Positions 26,982-36,944 of a stretch of 50,561 bases of DNA are shown here, one piece after another. The position numbers and the translations under genes were made by a program. The notes under the pieces are model-generated. The model saw only the letters and a list, made by a program, of their open reading frames with translations. It ran no database searches and was not told where the DNA came from. Origin of the DNA: Acidobacteriota bacterium (lineage in GTDB: Bacteria > Acidobacteriota > Vicinamibacteria > Vicinamibacterales > UBA2999); the NCBI GenBank assembly GCA_020851325.1, contig JADZCY010000257.1, forward strand, positions 1 to 50,561, given 5' to 3'. The first letter of the stretch is position 1, and each line of letters begins with the position of its first letter.

Positions 26982-29489
26982 CTATCGGCCTCCGACGAGC
27001 TTCAGCAGCAGGTCCTGCGCTCGTGGATAGGTGGGCGCCACCTCGAGCGCGGCGAGCGCCTCGCGCCGCGCGCCATCGCGATCGCCGCTGGCAAGCAGCC
27101 CTTCCGCGAGATCCGCGTGCGCACCGGCGCGATCGACGGGCCGTGCCGCCAGTGCGACGCGGAACATCCGCACGGCTTCGGCCGGCTGCTCGTCGGCAAG
27201 CGCGAGGCGGCCGAGTGTGGTGTGCGAGGCCGCGTCGAAGGGATCCACCGCCACCGCGCGCTTGAGCGCCGTCCTGAGCAGCGCCGGTTGCTTCGTCGCA
27301 TCCAGCAGCGACGCCAGCTTGCGTGCGGAGGCGATATCGGAATGATCGAAACCCGTCAACGTATCGAGCGCGGTGATGGCCCGCGGCGTGTCGCCACGCG
27401 CCAGCGCGAGTTCGGCAATGCGCGCCTGCGGGCTGTCGGGACCAGTGGCGTGCGGCACGATCGACGCCGCCTTCTCATACATCTCGATCGCCTGCTCGGG
27501 TGACGTCTTCTCGAGCGAGCGGCCGAGCGCGACGTGCGCGGGGAAGCTGCCCGGATTCGCCGCCACCAGCGCGCGCAGCGCTTCGGACGTTTCGGCCTCC
27601 GCCAGCTTCTCGGGCGCCTTCAATGCCGTGCGCAGCGCGCCATAGCGCTTCTCGATGAACTGATCGAACGTGCCCTGCAGCACGTCGATGTCGACGCCGA
27701 GCACCTGCTTGAACGCGGTCTCGGTGTCGATGCCGGTCGCGTACGACTGCACCAGCGCCCGCAGCTTCGGCTGCCCGTACACCTCGACGATGTGCTCGAC
27801 GACCAGCGACGACTGGAAGTAGGCCATCGAGATCGTCTCGGGGTTGGTGAAGCCGCTGTTGAGATCCTTCAGCTTGAACACCTGCCCGCGATCGAGCGCG
27901 CGCGCGAAGGGCAGGTCCATCTCGCGGCCCCACTCGGGACGCGCCCGCTTCTCTTCGAACACCGAGGTGCCTTCGGTGAGCCACCGCGGCACGCGCTGCT
28001 CCGACAATTGCAGCGTGATGACGTGGGCGATCTCGTGCCACAGCGTCACGCCCCAGTTGAACTCGCCCGGCGGCCGCGCTTTCGGCGAGTCGAGAGTGAC
28101 GACGCGGCCGAAGCAGGCGCCAAGCGCGCCGATCATCCCGGGCAGCCCGAGATTGCGCACGGCGAAATCATCGTGCCGCGGGAACATCTCGATCAGGATC
28201 GGGCCCTGCGGCGTGAACTCCCACGTCTTCGACAACGAGTCGAGCGCTTCGCGCGCCAGCGCCGGCACATACTGCGACATCACACCGGTCTCGTCGGGAT
28301 GGAGGCGAATCACCATCTCGCCTTCGTTCACCGTGTCGAACTTGTCGAGCGTGTCGAGCAGGCCGAGCAGGTTGTAGGTGATGACGTCGTAGGGATCCTG
28401 GCGGAAGGCAGTCTCGAGCATGCGCCGCGCGCCGCGCTCGTCGCCGGTGCGCATCAGGTGCGTGCCAAGGTCGGCATAGGCGCGCCAGTTCTCGCGATCC
28501 ACCTGCAGGCCCTTGCGCACATGCTCAGCCGCCTCGTCGAAGCGGTAATACCCGGCCGTCACCGATCCGACGATGCGGTAGAACTCGCCGTAGGTGGGAT
28601 TGATGGCGAGCGCGGCGGCGGCTGCTGATTCGAAGTCTTCCGTCTTGCCTTCGACGTAGGCCAGCGCGCCCTCGTAGGCCATCACCTCGAGGCTCTTCGC
28701 GTTGACGCCACGCGCCTTGCCCAGACGCTCGCGTGCCTCGTCCTTGCGATCGCGGCTGATGGCGGATTCGGCCATCAGCAGGTTGGCCGGCACCGACGCC
28801 GGATCGATCTTCAACGCGCGATTGACGAACGCGAGCGCCTGACCGGGGTTGTCGTCCACCAGCGACTGCGCCATGCCGATGAGCGCGGGCACGTGCGATT
28901 CATCCGCCTTCAGCGCCGCGCCGTAGGACTTCGCCGCCTCGGCGCGCTCGTGCTTCTCGAGGAACAGATCGCCCCACGCGGCGTTGATGTCGGCATCATC
29001 CGGAGAAAGCGAGTCGGCCTCGCGGAAGTAGGCATTGGCGTCTTCGAAGCGGCCAAGGGCGCGTGCCGCTCGCGCTGCCCGCAACAGCGCCGGCGCCGTG
29101 CGCCCCTCCTGGCCCGACCCATACACCTGTTGCAGCGCGCGGCGAGCCTCTCCCCTCTTTCCCAGATACAACTGCAGCAGCCCGAGTTCGAGCGCCGCCT
29201 CGCCGGAGGGCGCCTTCACCGCCGCCGGCTGCAGCAACGATTCGGCCCGCGCGTAGTCGCCGGTGGCGCGCGCCGACAACGCCCGCAGCACCAGCAGCGA
29301 CTCGTCGGCTGGCTGCGCCTGCGCCAGGCGTTCGACGTCGGCAAACTGGCCGGCGCGAAACGCGGTGAGCGCCGCCGTGCGCGGCGATGCGGAAGACGCC
29401 GGCGTCTGCGCGCGCAGGAGCGCGAGGCCGAGACCCGCCGAAAGGGTCAGACAAACGAGGACGATTCCCCAGACGCGGCGTCGTGTCAT
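26982..29489 (-). CDS. TPR-repeat protein with peptidase-MA-like gluzincin domain
   Basis: LWHEIAHVITLQLSEQRVPRWLTEGTSVFEE (HExxH...E) flanked by TPR-like repeats; signal peptide near MTRRRVWGIVLVCLTLSAGLGLALL. Confidence 0.85.
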   Translation of the reverse strand: MTRRRVWGIVLVCLTLSAGLGLALLRAQTPASSASPRTAALTAFRAGQFADVERLAQAQPADESLLVLRALSARATGDYARAESLLQPAAVKAPSGEAALELGLLQLYLGKRGEARRALQQVYGSGQEGRTAPALLRAARAARALGRFEDANAYFREADSLSPDDADINAAWGDLFLEKHERAEAAKSYGAALKADESHVPALIGMAQSLVDDNPGQALAFVNRALKIDPASVPANLLMAESAISRDRKDEARERLGKARGVNAKSLEVMAYEGALAYVEGKTEDFESAAAAALAINPTYGEFYRIVGSVTAGYYRFDEAAEHVRKGLQVDRENWRAYADLGTHLMRTGDERGARRMLETAFRQDPYDVITYNLLGLLDTLDKFDTVNEGEMVIRLHPDETGVMSQYVPALAREALDSLSKTWEFTPQGPILIEMFPRHDDFAVRNLGLPGMIGALGACFGRVVTLDSPKARPPGEFNWGVTLWHEIAHVITLQLSEQRVPRWLTEGTSVFEEKRARPEWGREMDLPFARALDRGQVFKLKDLNSGFTNPETISMAYFQSSLVVEHIVEVYGQPKLRALVQSYATGIDTETAFKQVLGVDIDVLQGTFDQFIEKRYGALRTALKAPEKLAEAETSEALRALVAANPGSFPAHVALGRSLEKTSPEQAIEMYEKAASIVPHATGPDSPQARIAELALARGDTPRAITALDTLTGFDHSDIASARKLASLLDATKQPALLRTALKRAVAVDPFDAASHTTLGRLALADEQPAEAVRMFRVALAARPVDRAGAHADLAEGLLASGDRDGARREALAALEVAPTYPRAQDLLLKLVGGR

Positions 29490-29500
29490 GTCCTGAGCGG

Positions 29501-29506
29501 AGTATA
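29501..29506 (-). promoter_or_regulatory. Candidate -10 box (TATACT) for the 29489-to-15514 gene cluster
   Basis: Minus strand ...CGCTATACTCCGCTCAGGACATG; 11 nt from ATG. Confidence 0.45.
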
Positions 29507-29629
29507 GCGTGAGGGCGCGGGGCCGATACCGGCGCAAAAACGCGATGGAGCCCGGATGTGACACCGGACTCCATCTGAACTACCAACTTAGACGACGAGA
29601 AGAGGCGCGTGGCCGCGCCGGCACCTGAC

Positions 29630-31366
29630 TCAGCAGGAGACGCAGCGGTTGTTGTTCTTCGCGCCGAGGCCCTCGAGCAGCTTGATCGTTTCCGGATACG
29701 GCTGCGTGCGCTGCACCGGACCATTGGCCATGTCGACCGTGGTGAGGCCGGAGCGATTGACGCGCGTGACGTCGGCGCCCTTCGAGACGAGGTACTGAAT
29801 CATCTCGTTGTCGCCGCGCGAGGCGGCGTGGTGCACGGCCGTGTTGCCGTCATCGTCCACGCCGTTGACGTCGAGGCCCACCTCTTCGATGAGGTACTTC
29901 ACGGCGGCGAGCATGCCGGTGGCGGCAAAGCGGTGCGCGTTGCCGGCAAAGCCTTCGCCGTAGCCGACACCCGCTGCGGCCTGCAGCGGACCAATGCCCG
30001 GCGAGCCGGCCGGCATGGTCTGCAGGCCCGAGGGGTCACCCGCCTGCGTGCCTTCACCACGGCGACCGGCGCCCACCGGCTTCATGGTGGTGACGTTCGG
30101 ATCGGCGCCGCGCGCGATCAACAGCTTCATCGCTTCGATGTCGGCGGCGTAGGCCGCCTTCCAGAACGGCGTCGCGCCAATCTCGTCGGTGCGCAGCAGG
30201 TCGAAGTTGTACTGCGTGTGCCACACCTTCTTGCGCAGGCGCGCGTTCGGGTCGGCGCCCTTGTCGAGCAGCGCCGTCAGCAGTTGCATGTAGGTGGTCT
30301 TCTGCTGCAGCTGCGCCCGCGGCTGCGGGTAGAAGGACTTCGGCGCCCACTCGAGGTTGAGCGTGGCGTAGAGCGGCGCGTTGCCGTTCTCGCCGCTGGC
30401 GTTGGGGTCGGCGCCGTTCTCGAGCAGATACATCGCCATGTCGTAGTGGCCGTTGATGATGGCCAGCACGAGCGCGGGTGTACCGTCGGCGAGGACGCGC
30501 TGGTTCACGTCGGCACGGTTCTCGATCATCGTCTTCACCGAGGCGAGCGAGCCCTGGCGAATGGCGAAGTGCAGCGGCGACAGCCCGCCCTGCTTGCCGA
30601 TCAGTTCGTTGTAGCGATAGCCGCGCGTGACGCCGGCGACATCGTTGGCCGGACGGTCGGCGGCGGGAGGCGCCGTCAGCGTCGGGGCCGCGCTGCGGCC
30701 ACCGGCGTTGGTGGACGCACGCTGCGTCGCCTGACGGATCTCGTCCTGCAGTGCTTCTTCGGGCGACACCAGGTCGGTGAGGTCGGTGAGCTTCGAGGTG
30801 AGCTTCACGTCGGCGCCGACTTCGAGCAGCACCTTCACCACCTCGGGACGATCGTAGGCGGCGGCAAACATCAGCGCCGTCTGTTCGTTGGCCGATTCGC
30901 GCGCGTCCACTTCCGCCTTGTTGGCCAGCAGCAGCTTGACGGCGGCGACGTGGCCCGAGGCCGAGGCCAGCATCAGCGGCGTGGCGCCGGTCTGCGTCGC
31001 CTGGTTCGGATTGGCGCCGCCCTTCAGCAACGCTTCGACAGCGGCGTCGTGGCCGCGCTGGCTGGCGAGGTGCAGCGCGGTGTAGCCGCCAAGACGCGTG
31101 GTGGCGCGGAGGTTGGCGCCGGCGTAGAGCAGCACGCTGATCGCCTCGGCGTCGCCGCGCAGCGCCGCGTGGTGCAGCGCCGTGGTGCCGTCGCCGAGCG
31201 CGGCGTTGACGTCGGCGCCTTCCTTCAACAGGCGCTTGATGGTGGCGAGGTCGCCGCTGCGGGCGGCTTCGGCCACCGGAGCGGCGGGGGCGGCGGCCAG
31301 CACGCCCGACAGCAGGGCGGCCACCGTGGCCCGCGTACCGAACCGGAGGAGGGACCGGAGACTCAT
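29630..31366 (-). CDS. Secreted ankyrin-repeat protein
   Basis: Repeated (D/N)GTTALHHAALRGDAEAI, GGYTALHLASQRGHDAAVEALLKGGANPN, etc.; signal peptide; ends NNNRCVSC. Confidence 0.95.
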   Translation of the reverse strand: MSLRSLLRFGTRATVAALLSGVLAAAPAAPVAEAARSGDLATIKRLLKEGADVNAALGDGTTALHHAALRGDAEAISVLLYAGANLRATTRLGGYTALHLASQRGHDAAVEALLKGGANPNQATQTGATPLMLASASGHVAAVKLLLANKAEVDARESANEQTALMFAAAYDRPEVVKVLLEVGADVKLTSKLTDLTDLVSPEEALQDEIRQATQRASTNAGGRSAAPTLTAPPAADRPANDVAGVTRGYRYNELIGKQGGLSPLHFAIRQGSLASVKTMIENRADVNQRVLADGTPALVLAIINGHYDMAMYLLENGADPNASGENGNAPLYATLNLEWAPKSFYPQPRAQLQQKTTYMQLLTALLDKGADPNARLRKKVWHTQYNFDLLRTDEIGATPFWKAAYAADIEAMKLLIARGADPNVTTMKPVGAGRRGEGTQAGDPSGLQTMPAGSPGIGPLQAAAGVGYGEGFAGNAHRFAATGMLAAVKYLIEEVGLDVNGVDDDGNTAVHHAASRGDNEMIQYLVSKGADVTRVNRSGLTTVDMANGPVQRTQPYPETIKLLEGLGAKNNNRCVSC

Positions 31367-31370
31367 GTCG

Positions 31371-32780
31371 TTATGCTCCCGCCGTGGCCGTGGTGGCCGG
31401 CTGCTCGTTGAGGTCGAAGGCGCCGCTGCTGTCGCCGAAGCTCTTCACGTCGACGCCGAGCGTGTGCAGCACGGTCAGCATCGGGTTGGCCATCGGCGTG
31501 CCGTCGGCCGCGCTCAGGTGGACGTTGCCCTTGATGGCGCCGCCACCGTGGCCGAGCAGGATCAGCGGGCAGCGCTTGTGGTTGTGCACGTTCGAGTTGC
31601 CCATCGGCGAGCCGTAGAGGATCACCGAGTTGTCGAGCAGCGTCTGATCGCCTTCCTTCACCGCCTTCAGCTTGTCGAGCAGGTACGGCAGCAGGCTGAC
31701 GTGGTAGCTGTTGATCTTCTGGTATTCGAGAATGCGGTCTTCGCGGTCGCCGTGGTGCGAGGCGATGTGGAAGCCGGTGGTGACGCCGGTCTCCGGATAG
31801 ACACGGTTCGAGACGTCGCGGCTCAACTTGAACGCGAAGGTGCGCGTCAGGTCGGCGGCAAAGGCCACCGCCTGGAGGTCGAACATCAGCTTCACGTGGT
31901 CGGCGTAGGAGTCCGGCACGCCGGCGGGAGCGCCGGGCAGTTCGCGCGGTTCGCCGGTCGCGTTGGATGCCTCGACCTTCTGGATACGTCGCTCGATTTC
32001 GCGCACGTCATCGAGGTATTCGGCGAGGCGCGCCTGGTCGGCCGCGCCGAGCGACGACTTCAGATCGTTCACCGACGCGGTGACCCAGTCGAGAATGCTC
32101 TTGTCCTTGCGGCGGCGACGGGCGCGCGCTTCGGGCGTGGCGCCGACGCCGAACAACTGATCGAACACCGCGCGCGGATCGCGAATCATCGGCAGCGGAT
32201 CGTTCGGCGTCGCCCAGCTGATCGAGTCGGTGTAGGCGCAGGAGTAACCGTAGAAGCAGCCACCGGCCTGGTCGACGCTTTCGATGCAGAGCTGCAGCGA
32301 CGGGATCGGCGTTTCGTTACCCACCTGCTGCGCGTAGATCTGATCGATCGAGACACCGGCGCGGACGTCCGAGCCCTGCGTCTGGTGCGGATGCGACTGC
32401 GTCAGGAACACCGCCGCCGAGCGGAAGTGATCGCCGCCAATCTCGGGCGGCGTGAACGCCTCGGCGTTGCGCACGTCAGTACGGCTGACGATGGTGAGGT
32501 GCTGCCGGTACGCCTCGAGCGGCGACAAGGCGGTCTTCGACAGGTCGAAGGTGCGCCCGGTCGATGCCGGCGACCACAGGTTGTTCTTTTCGCCAAACGA
32601 CGTGCTGCCGGCCGAGCCGTGCACCATCTCGATGGCGACGAAGCGCTTCTTGCCGGTCAACTGCCGCGCCTCGGCCGCGCGCGCGGGCACCATCGCCTCC
32701 AGGAGGGGCAACGCCACGCTCACGCCCATCCCCTTCAGAACCGTCCGTCGATCCAGATGCCGCTGTGTCAGGAACGCCAT
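31371..32780 (-). CDS. DUF1552 domain-containing protein with Tat-like signal
   Basis: LDRRTVLKGMGVSVALPLLEAMVP; FVAIEMVHGSAGS; overall DUF1552-like sequence (SVNDLKSSLGAADQARLAEYLDDVREIERRIQ). Confidence 0.92.
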   Translation of the reverse strand: MAFLTQRHLDRRTVLKGMGVSVALPLLEAMVPARAAEARQLTGKKRFVAIEMVHGSAGSTSFGEKNNLWSPASTGRTFDLSKTALSPLEAYRQHLTIVSRTDVRNAEAFTPPEIGGDHFRSAAVFLTQSHPHQTQGSDVRAGVSIDQIYAQQVGNETPIPSLQLCIESVDQAGGCFYGYSCAYTDSISWATPNDPLPMIRDPRAVFDQLFGVGATPEARARRRRKDKSILDWVTASVNDLKSSLGAADQARLAEYLDDVREIERRIQKVEASNATGEPRELPGAPAGVPDSYADHVKLMFDLQAVAFAADLTRTFAFKLSRDVSNRVYPETGVTTGFHIASHHGDREDRILEYQKINSYHVSLLPYLLDKLKAVKEGDQTLLDNSVILYGSPMGNSNVHNHKRCPLILLGHGGGAIKGNVHLSAADGTPMANPMLTVLHTLGVDVKSFGDSSGAFDLNEQPATTATAGA

Positions 32781-32809
32781 GTCGCCGTTACTCCTTTAAC
32801 CGTCGTGGC

Positions 32810-35332
32810 TCAGTGCGGCTGCGCCGCCGCTTCCGTCGTCGTTACCGGCACATCACTCGTCATCCGGAACGCCGGGCTCCGGACAATCGCCTGCACGAGT
32901 GCGCTGATCTTCAAGCCGTTGGCCGTCGCCTCGCGGACGATGCGGCGCACCATCGGCATGTCGGCGGCGTCGAGTCGGCGGCCGAGCGCGTAGGTCATCA
33001 TGCTTTCCGTGAAGCTCAGGACAAACACGTCCTGATGCTTCAGGATGGCGTTGCGCAGGCCCGCCGGACCGTCCATCGGCGTGCCGTCATAGAGTTCGCC
33101 GCTCGGGTCCACCGGGCTGCCGTTGTCCTTGATGCGCCACTTGCCGGTGACGTCGAAGTTCTCGAGCGCCAGGCCGAGCGGATCGATGACGCGGTGGCAG
33201 GAGCGGCACGCCGGGTTGGCGCGGTGCGTCTCCATGCGCTCGCGCACGGTCAGCAGGCGCTTGGCGTCGGCGCCCTTGGTTTCCTCGAGCGTCGGCACGT
33301 TCGGCGGCGGCGCCGGCGGCGGCGAGCCGAGCAGCACTTCCATCACCCACTTGCCGCGCATCACCGGCGAGGTGCGATCGGCCACCGAGGTGAGCATCAG
33401 CACGCTGCCCTTGCCGAGCAGGCCGCGACGCTCTTCCGGCACCGTGACGCGCTGGAACTCGCTGCCGGTGATATTCGGGATGCCGTAGTGACGCGCCAGG
33501 CGGCCGTTGACGAACGTGTGGTCGGCCGTCAGCAGATCCAGCACGGTGCGATCCTCGCGCACCAGGCTGTCGAAGAACATCTCGGTCTCACGCACCATCG
33601 CGTGACCGAGCGAGCGATCGAAGTAGGGATAGAGAATCGCGTCCGGCAGGATCTGTTCGACGTCGGCCAGGCGCAGCCACTGCGCGGCAAAGCGCGACGA
33701 CAGCCCTTCCGCCCGCGGATCGGCCAGCATCCGGCGCACCTGGCGATCGAGCGCGGCCGGCGTGTCGAGCGCGCCGGACGAGGCCGCCTTCACCAGCGTC
33801 TCGTCGGGGCTCGTGCCCCAGATGAAGAACGACAGGCGCGAGGCCAGCGCCAGCGGATCGACCCGGTAGGTGGCGGCGTTGGCGTTGAGCGCGCGCACCG
33901 GTTCGAGACGGAAGAGGAACTGCGGGCTGGCGAGGATGGCTTCGAGCACCGTCGCGACGCCGTATTCGAAGTCCGCTTCGTCGCGGCCCGACTTGTAGAA
34001 CGTCATCAACCGCTCGAGGTCCTTCTCGGACACCGGCCGGCGGAACGCCCGCGACGCCAGGTCGCGCACGATCCGCGTCGCGCAAGCCTGTTCGTCGGCC
34101 TGGCTCGTCGGCCGGCACGTGAACACCTTGCGGCGGCTCGGCGTATCCGAGATGCCCGTCACCTTCTGCGGCCCGACGATGGAGAGGTCCTTGAGGTGCG
34201 GCAGCGTGGTGATGCCGTGCGACACGCCGATCTGCGTGTCGGCCAGCGTGTGATCGATCGGCGCGATGAGATCGTTCACCGGCCCTTCGAAACGCTTGAT
34301 GAACGCCGCGGTGACGCGGTGCGGCCCGGCGGACACCTGAATCACCGGCGTCTTGAGCGCCAGGCCGCCGGTCACATCGGCCATGCGCGGCGCGATGTCG
34401 ACAACGGCGACGCGTTCGCCGTCAATCGACACTTCCGCTTGTTCACCGGAGGTCGGCGCGCCGAACAAAAATCCGTCGGCGTTGCCGTGCAGCTGCAGGC
34501 GGAACACGTACTCGCCATCGGCCGGGAAGGTGTGGATCACCGACACGCCGCCGCGCGTGCCGAACGGCGCGTTCTCGACGCGCTCCATCTGCGACGATGT
34601 CTTCGCCACCAGATACAGCGCTTCGGCGGATTCCGCTTCGGTGTCGCCGATGGCCAGCGCCGTCACCTTGCTGGCGGCGCGCAGGTACGACTCCATCAAC
34701 GTCGGCGAGAACATCTGCGAGTCGGAGACGTTGTCGAAACCGGCGCTGAGGGTGTCGGCCGGCAGCAGACCCGACACGTCGATATCGAGGGCCAGGAGGT
34801 CGCGGACGGCGCGCGAGTACTCGGCGCGATTGAGACGCTGGAACACGCGACCGCCGGAGCGATTGGCGTCGGCCGCGCGGTCCACCATGGTCTCGAGCGC
34901 GGTGGTGACCGCCATCAAGGTCGCCGCCTCGGGCCGCTTGGCCCCCGCCGGCGGCATCATCCCGGCGCGCAGCTTGCGGATGATCTTCTCGGTGAGTTCG
35001 GCGTGCTCGGAGGCGTGCGCCGGATCGTACGACGCCAGCGTCAGCCCGCCCGCCTTGGCGCGATCGCTGTGACACCCGACGCAGTACTGCTTGAAGATGT
35101 CGGCGTTGGCCGCGACCGCAGCAGGTGCGGCAGGTGCCGCCGCCGCGGGACGCGACACGGCCGGCGTGGGGCGCGCCGTCGCCGGCGCGGGAGCGGACGG
35201 CGCCGGGGCTTGCTGAGCGGCGCGAGCCACGGCAGGAGCCGCAGGCGCGGGCGCGCGCTGCTGCTCGGCCGCAGCCAGAACCGTCAGACCAAGAACCGAC
35301 GCAAACACCACCGAAGGGACTGGCTGTCTCAT
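32810..35332 (-). CDS. DUF1587/1592/1588/1585 multidomain protein with c-type heme motif
   Basis: IFKQYCVGCHSDRAKAGGLTL; RLNRAEYSRAVRDLLALDIDVSGLLPADTLSAGFDNVSD; ANPACRSCHRVIDPLGLALENFDVTGKWR. Confidence 0.93.
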   Translation of the reverse strand: MRQPVPSVVFASVLGLTVLAAAEQQRAPAPAAPAVARAAQQAPAPSAPAPATARPTPAVSRPAAAAPAAPAAVAANADIFKQYCVGCHSDRAKAGGLTLASYDPAHASEHAELTEKIIRKLRAGMMPPAGAKRPEAATLMAVTTALETMVDRAADANRSGGRVFQRLNRAEYSRAVRDLLALDIDVSGLLPADTLSAGFDNVSDSQMFSPTLMESYLRAASKVTALAIGDTEAESAEALYLVAKTSSQMERVENAPFGTRGGVSVIHTFPADGEYVFRLQLHGNADGFLFGAPTSGEQAEVSIDGERVAVVDIAPRMADVTGGLALKTPVIQVSAGPHRVTAAFIKRFEGPVNDLIAPIDHTLADTQIGVSHGITTLPHLKDLSIVGPQKVTGISDTPSRRKVFTCRPTSQADEQACATRIVRDLASRAFRRPVSEKDLERLMTFYKSGRDEADFEYGVATVLEAILASPQFLFRLEPVRALNANAATYRVDPLALASRLSFFIWGTSPDETLVKAASSGALDTPAALDRQVRRMLADPRAEGLSSRFAAQWLRLADVEQILPDAILYPYFDRSLGHAMVRETEMFFDSLVREDRTVLDLLTADHTFVNGRLARHYGIPNITGSEFQRVTVPEERRGLLGKGSVLMLTSVADRTSPVMRGKWVMEVLLGSPPPAPPPNVPTLEETKGADAKRLLTVRERMETHRANPACRSCHRVIDPLGLALENFDVTGKWRIKDNGSPVDPSGELYDGTPMDGPAGLRNAILKHQDVFVLSFTESMMTYALGRRLDAADMPMVRRIVREATANGLKISALVQAIVRSPAFRMTSDVPVTTTEAAAQPH

Positions 35333-35347
35333 AGGCGAATGCCGGGA

Positions 35348-35353
35348 AGTATA
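35348..35353 (-). promoter_or_regulatory. Candidate -10 box (TATACT) upstream of the DUF1592 gene
   Basis: Minus strand GGCTATACTTCCCGGCATTCGCCTATG. Confidence 0.35.
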
Positions 35354-35422
35354 GCCGTATTCCCCGGCGCCGGCCGTGTCATCTTATGTCACGCGGGCTG
35401 AATACTTTAGGCGGCTAACGGC

Positions 35423-35480
35423 GGAGGGCTTGAAGGCCTTGGAGGGCTTGAAAGGCTTGCAGGGCGTGAAGGGCTTGATC
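35423..35480. repeat. Degenerate GGCTTGAAGG repeat array
   Basis: GGAGGGCTTGAAGGCCTTGGAGGGCTTGAAAGGCTTGCAGGGCGTGAAGGGCTTGATCGG. Confidence 0.75.
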
Positions 35481-35498
35481 GGCGAAGCGAACGGCCCG

Positions 35499-36938
35499 TC
35501 AGTACGGTGGACGCCAGGTGAAGAACAGCGCCGCCATGAGCCCCTGCAGCAGCGCAAAACCCATCAGCCACCCCGTCCGGTGCGCGGCCGGCACCACCGC
35601 CCCCAGCCAGATGAACGCCGGGAAGAGCGTGGAGGTGACGCGGCCCATCGACAGCAGGCCGCCCGCGGCCAGCGGCGGCAACAGGTTGACCAGCAGCAGC
35701 ACCGCGAACGCCCAGCCGAGCCGGCGGCCAACCGGCCACACCGTAACCAGGATGAACAGCACGCTGACGAGATAGATCATGTCGAGCGTCTGGTCCGCCG
35801 CGTACGAATACACGCCGAACTGCCCGAGATATGACAGGCGATCGGCGACGAGCGTATCGAGCGGCCGGTAGACCCGTCCCCAGGCGGCGTTCTGGGTCGT
35901 CCACTGGAAGGGGTGCCCGGTCAGGAACAGGATGAACGTCGAATAGACGAGCATGCCGATGCCCGGCGTGGCGGCCGCGGCCAGCCGATCCAGATGGGCG
36001 GTCCACGCTACCCCGGCCCATCCGCCGCGGGCGCGGCGTTCGGTCCAGAGCGATTCGAGCACCATCACGCCCAGCACCACCGACAGCAACGCCCCGTTGG
36101 GCCGCGTGAGTCCGGCCAGAAGGCCCCACGCGGCCGTCCTGCCAACTTCCCCACGACGGAAGTGATACACCGCCGCCACCGCCGCCAGCAGGAAGAGCGA
36201 TTCCGTATACGGCGCGCTGTAATACACCGCGAACGGATAGCTCGCCAGCAGCGCCACGGCGGCGCGCGCCTGCCCTTCGTCGCCAAGCAGATCTCTCGCC
36301 AGCCGCAGCAGATAGACGAGCGCGCCGAAAAACGCCACGAACGCAATCGCCACGCCCGCCCACAGCGGCTGCCGGCCAAGGACGATGGACGTGTATCGCA
36401 TCGCCATCGGGAAGGCCGGGAAGAACGCGATGTTCTGCTGCTGGCCCTCGCTCTCCGCCGACCACTCGTAGCCCTCGTTGGCCACGCCCAGATACCAGCC
36501 GGCGTCGTAGCGCGCCGGCAGGTTCAGCAGTTCGTTATCGGAAATGCGGAACGGGACCGGCTGCTCCGCCGGATAACCGACGAGCGACACCGCCAGGAAT
36601 CCGATGACGAGCACGCCCAGCCGGGTCGCGATCCACACCGGCCACACCGCGCGCGTGTCTGGCGACTGCCACCAGCGGATCACCGCACGCGTGACGCGCG
36701 CGATGATCGTGGGCGTGCGCCATCGCCAGTGCCGCAGCCCCATCAGCGCCATCGCCGCCATGAGCGGCCGCCACGCATCGGTCACCGACACCCGCACGCC
36801 GAACACGTCGACACGGAAGCCGCCGAAGACCGTCACCGACAGCGTGAGTGCCAGCAGCAGCAGCGCCACACCGTCGGCGGCGCGCACCCACGCGGGTAGG
36901 CGTGAAACCGGCTCGGACTCGGAAACGGGATGCGGCAC
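35499..36938 (-). CDS. GT-C family mannosyltransferase-like (PIG-V-like) polytopic membrane protein
   Basis: Multi-TM; YDAGWYLGVANEGYEW; IAFFPAFPMAMRYTSIVLG; ARDLLGDEGQARAAVALLASYPFAVYYSAPYTESLFLLAAVA. Confidence 0.82.
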   Translation of the reverse strand: MPHPVSESEPVSRLPAWVRAADGVALLLLALTLSVTVFGGFRVDVFGVRVSVTDAWRPLMAAMALMGLRHWRWRTPTIIARVTRAVIRWWQSPDTRAVWPVWIATRLGVLVIGFLAVSLVGYPAEQPVPFRISDNELLNLPARYDAGWYLGVANEGYEWSAESEGQQQNIAFFPAFPMAMRYTSIVLGRQPLWAGVAIAFVAFFGALVYLLRLARDLLGDEGQARAAVALLASYPFAVYYSAPYTESLFLLAAVAAVYHFRRGEVGRTAAWGLLAGLTRPNGALLSVVLGVMVLESLWTERRARGGWAGVAWTAHLDRLAAAATPGIGMLVYSTFILFLTGHPFQWTTQNAAWGRVYRPLDTLVADRLSYLGQFGVYSYAADQTLDMIYLVSVLFILVTVWPVGRRLGWAFAVLLLVNLLPPLAAGGLLSMGRVTSTLFPAFIWLGAVVPAAHRTGWLMGFALLQGLMAALFFTWRPPY

Positions 36939-36944
36939 GGCCTG

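Noticed and set aside
35146-35280. Ala/Pro-rich low-complexity N-terminus of the DUF1592 protein as a separate repeat element
   Set aside because: It is in-frame coding sequence forming a plausible flexible linker between signal peptide and heme domain.
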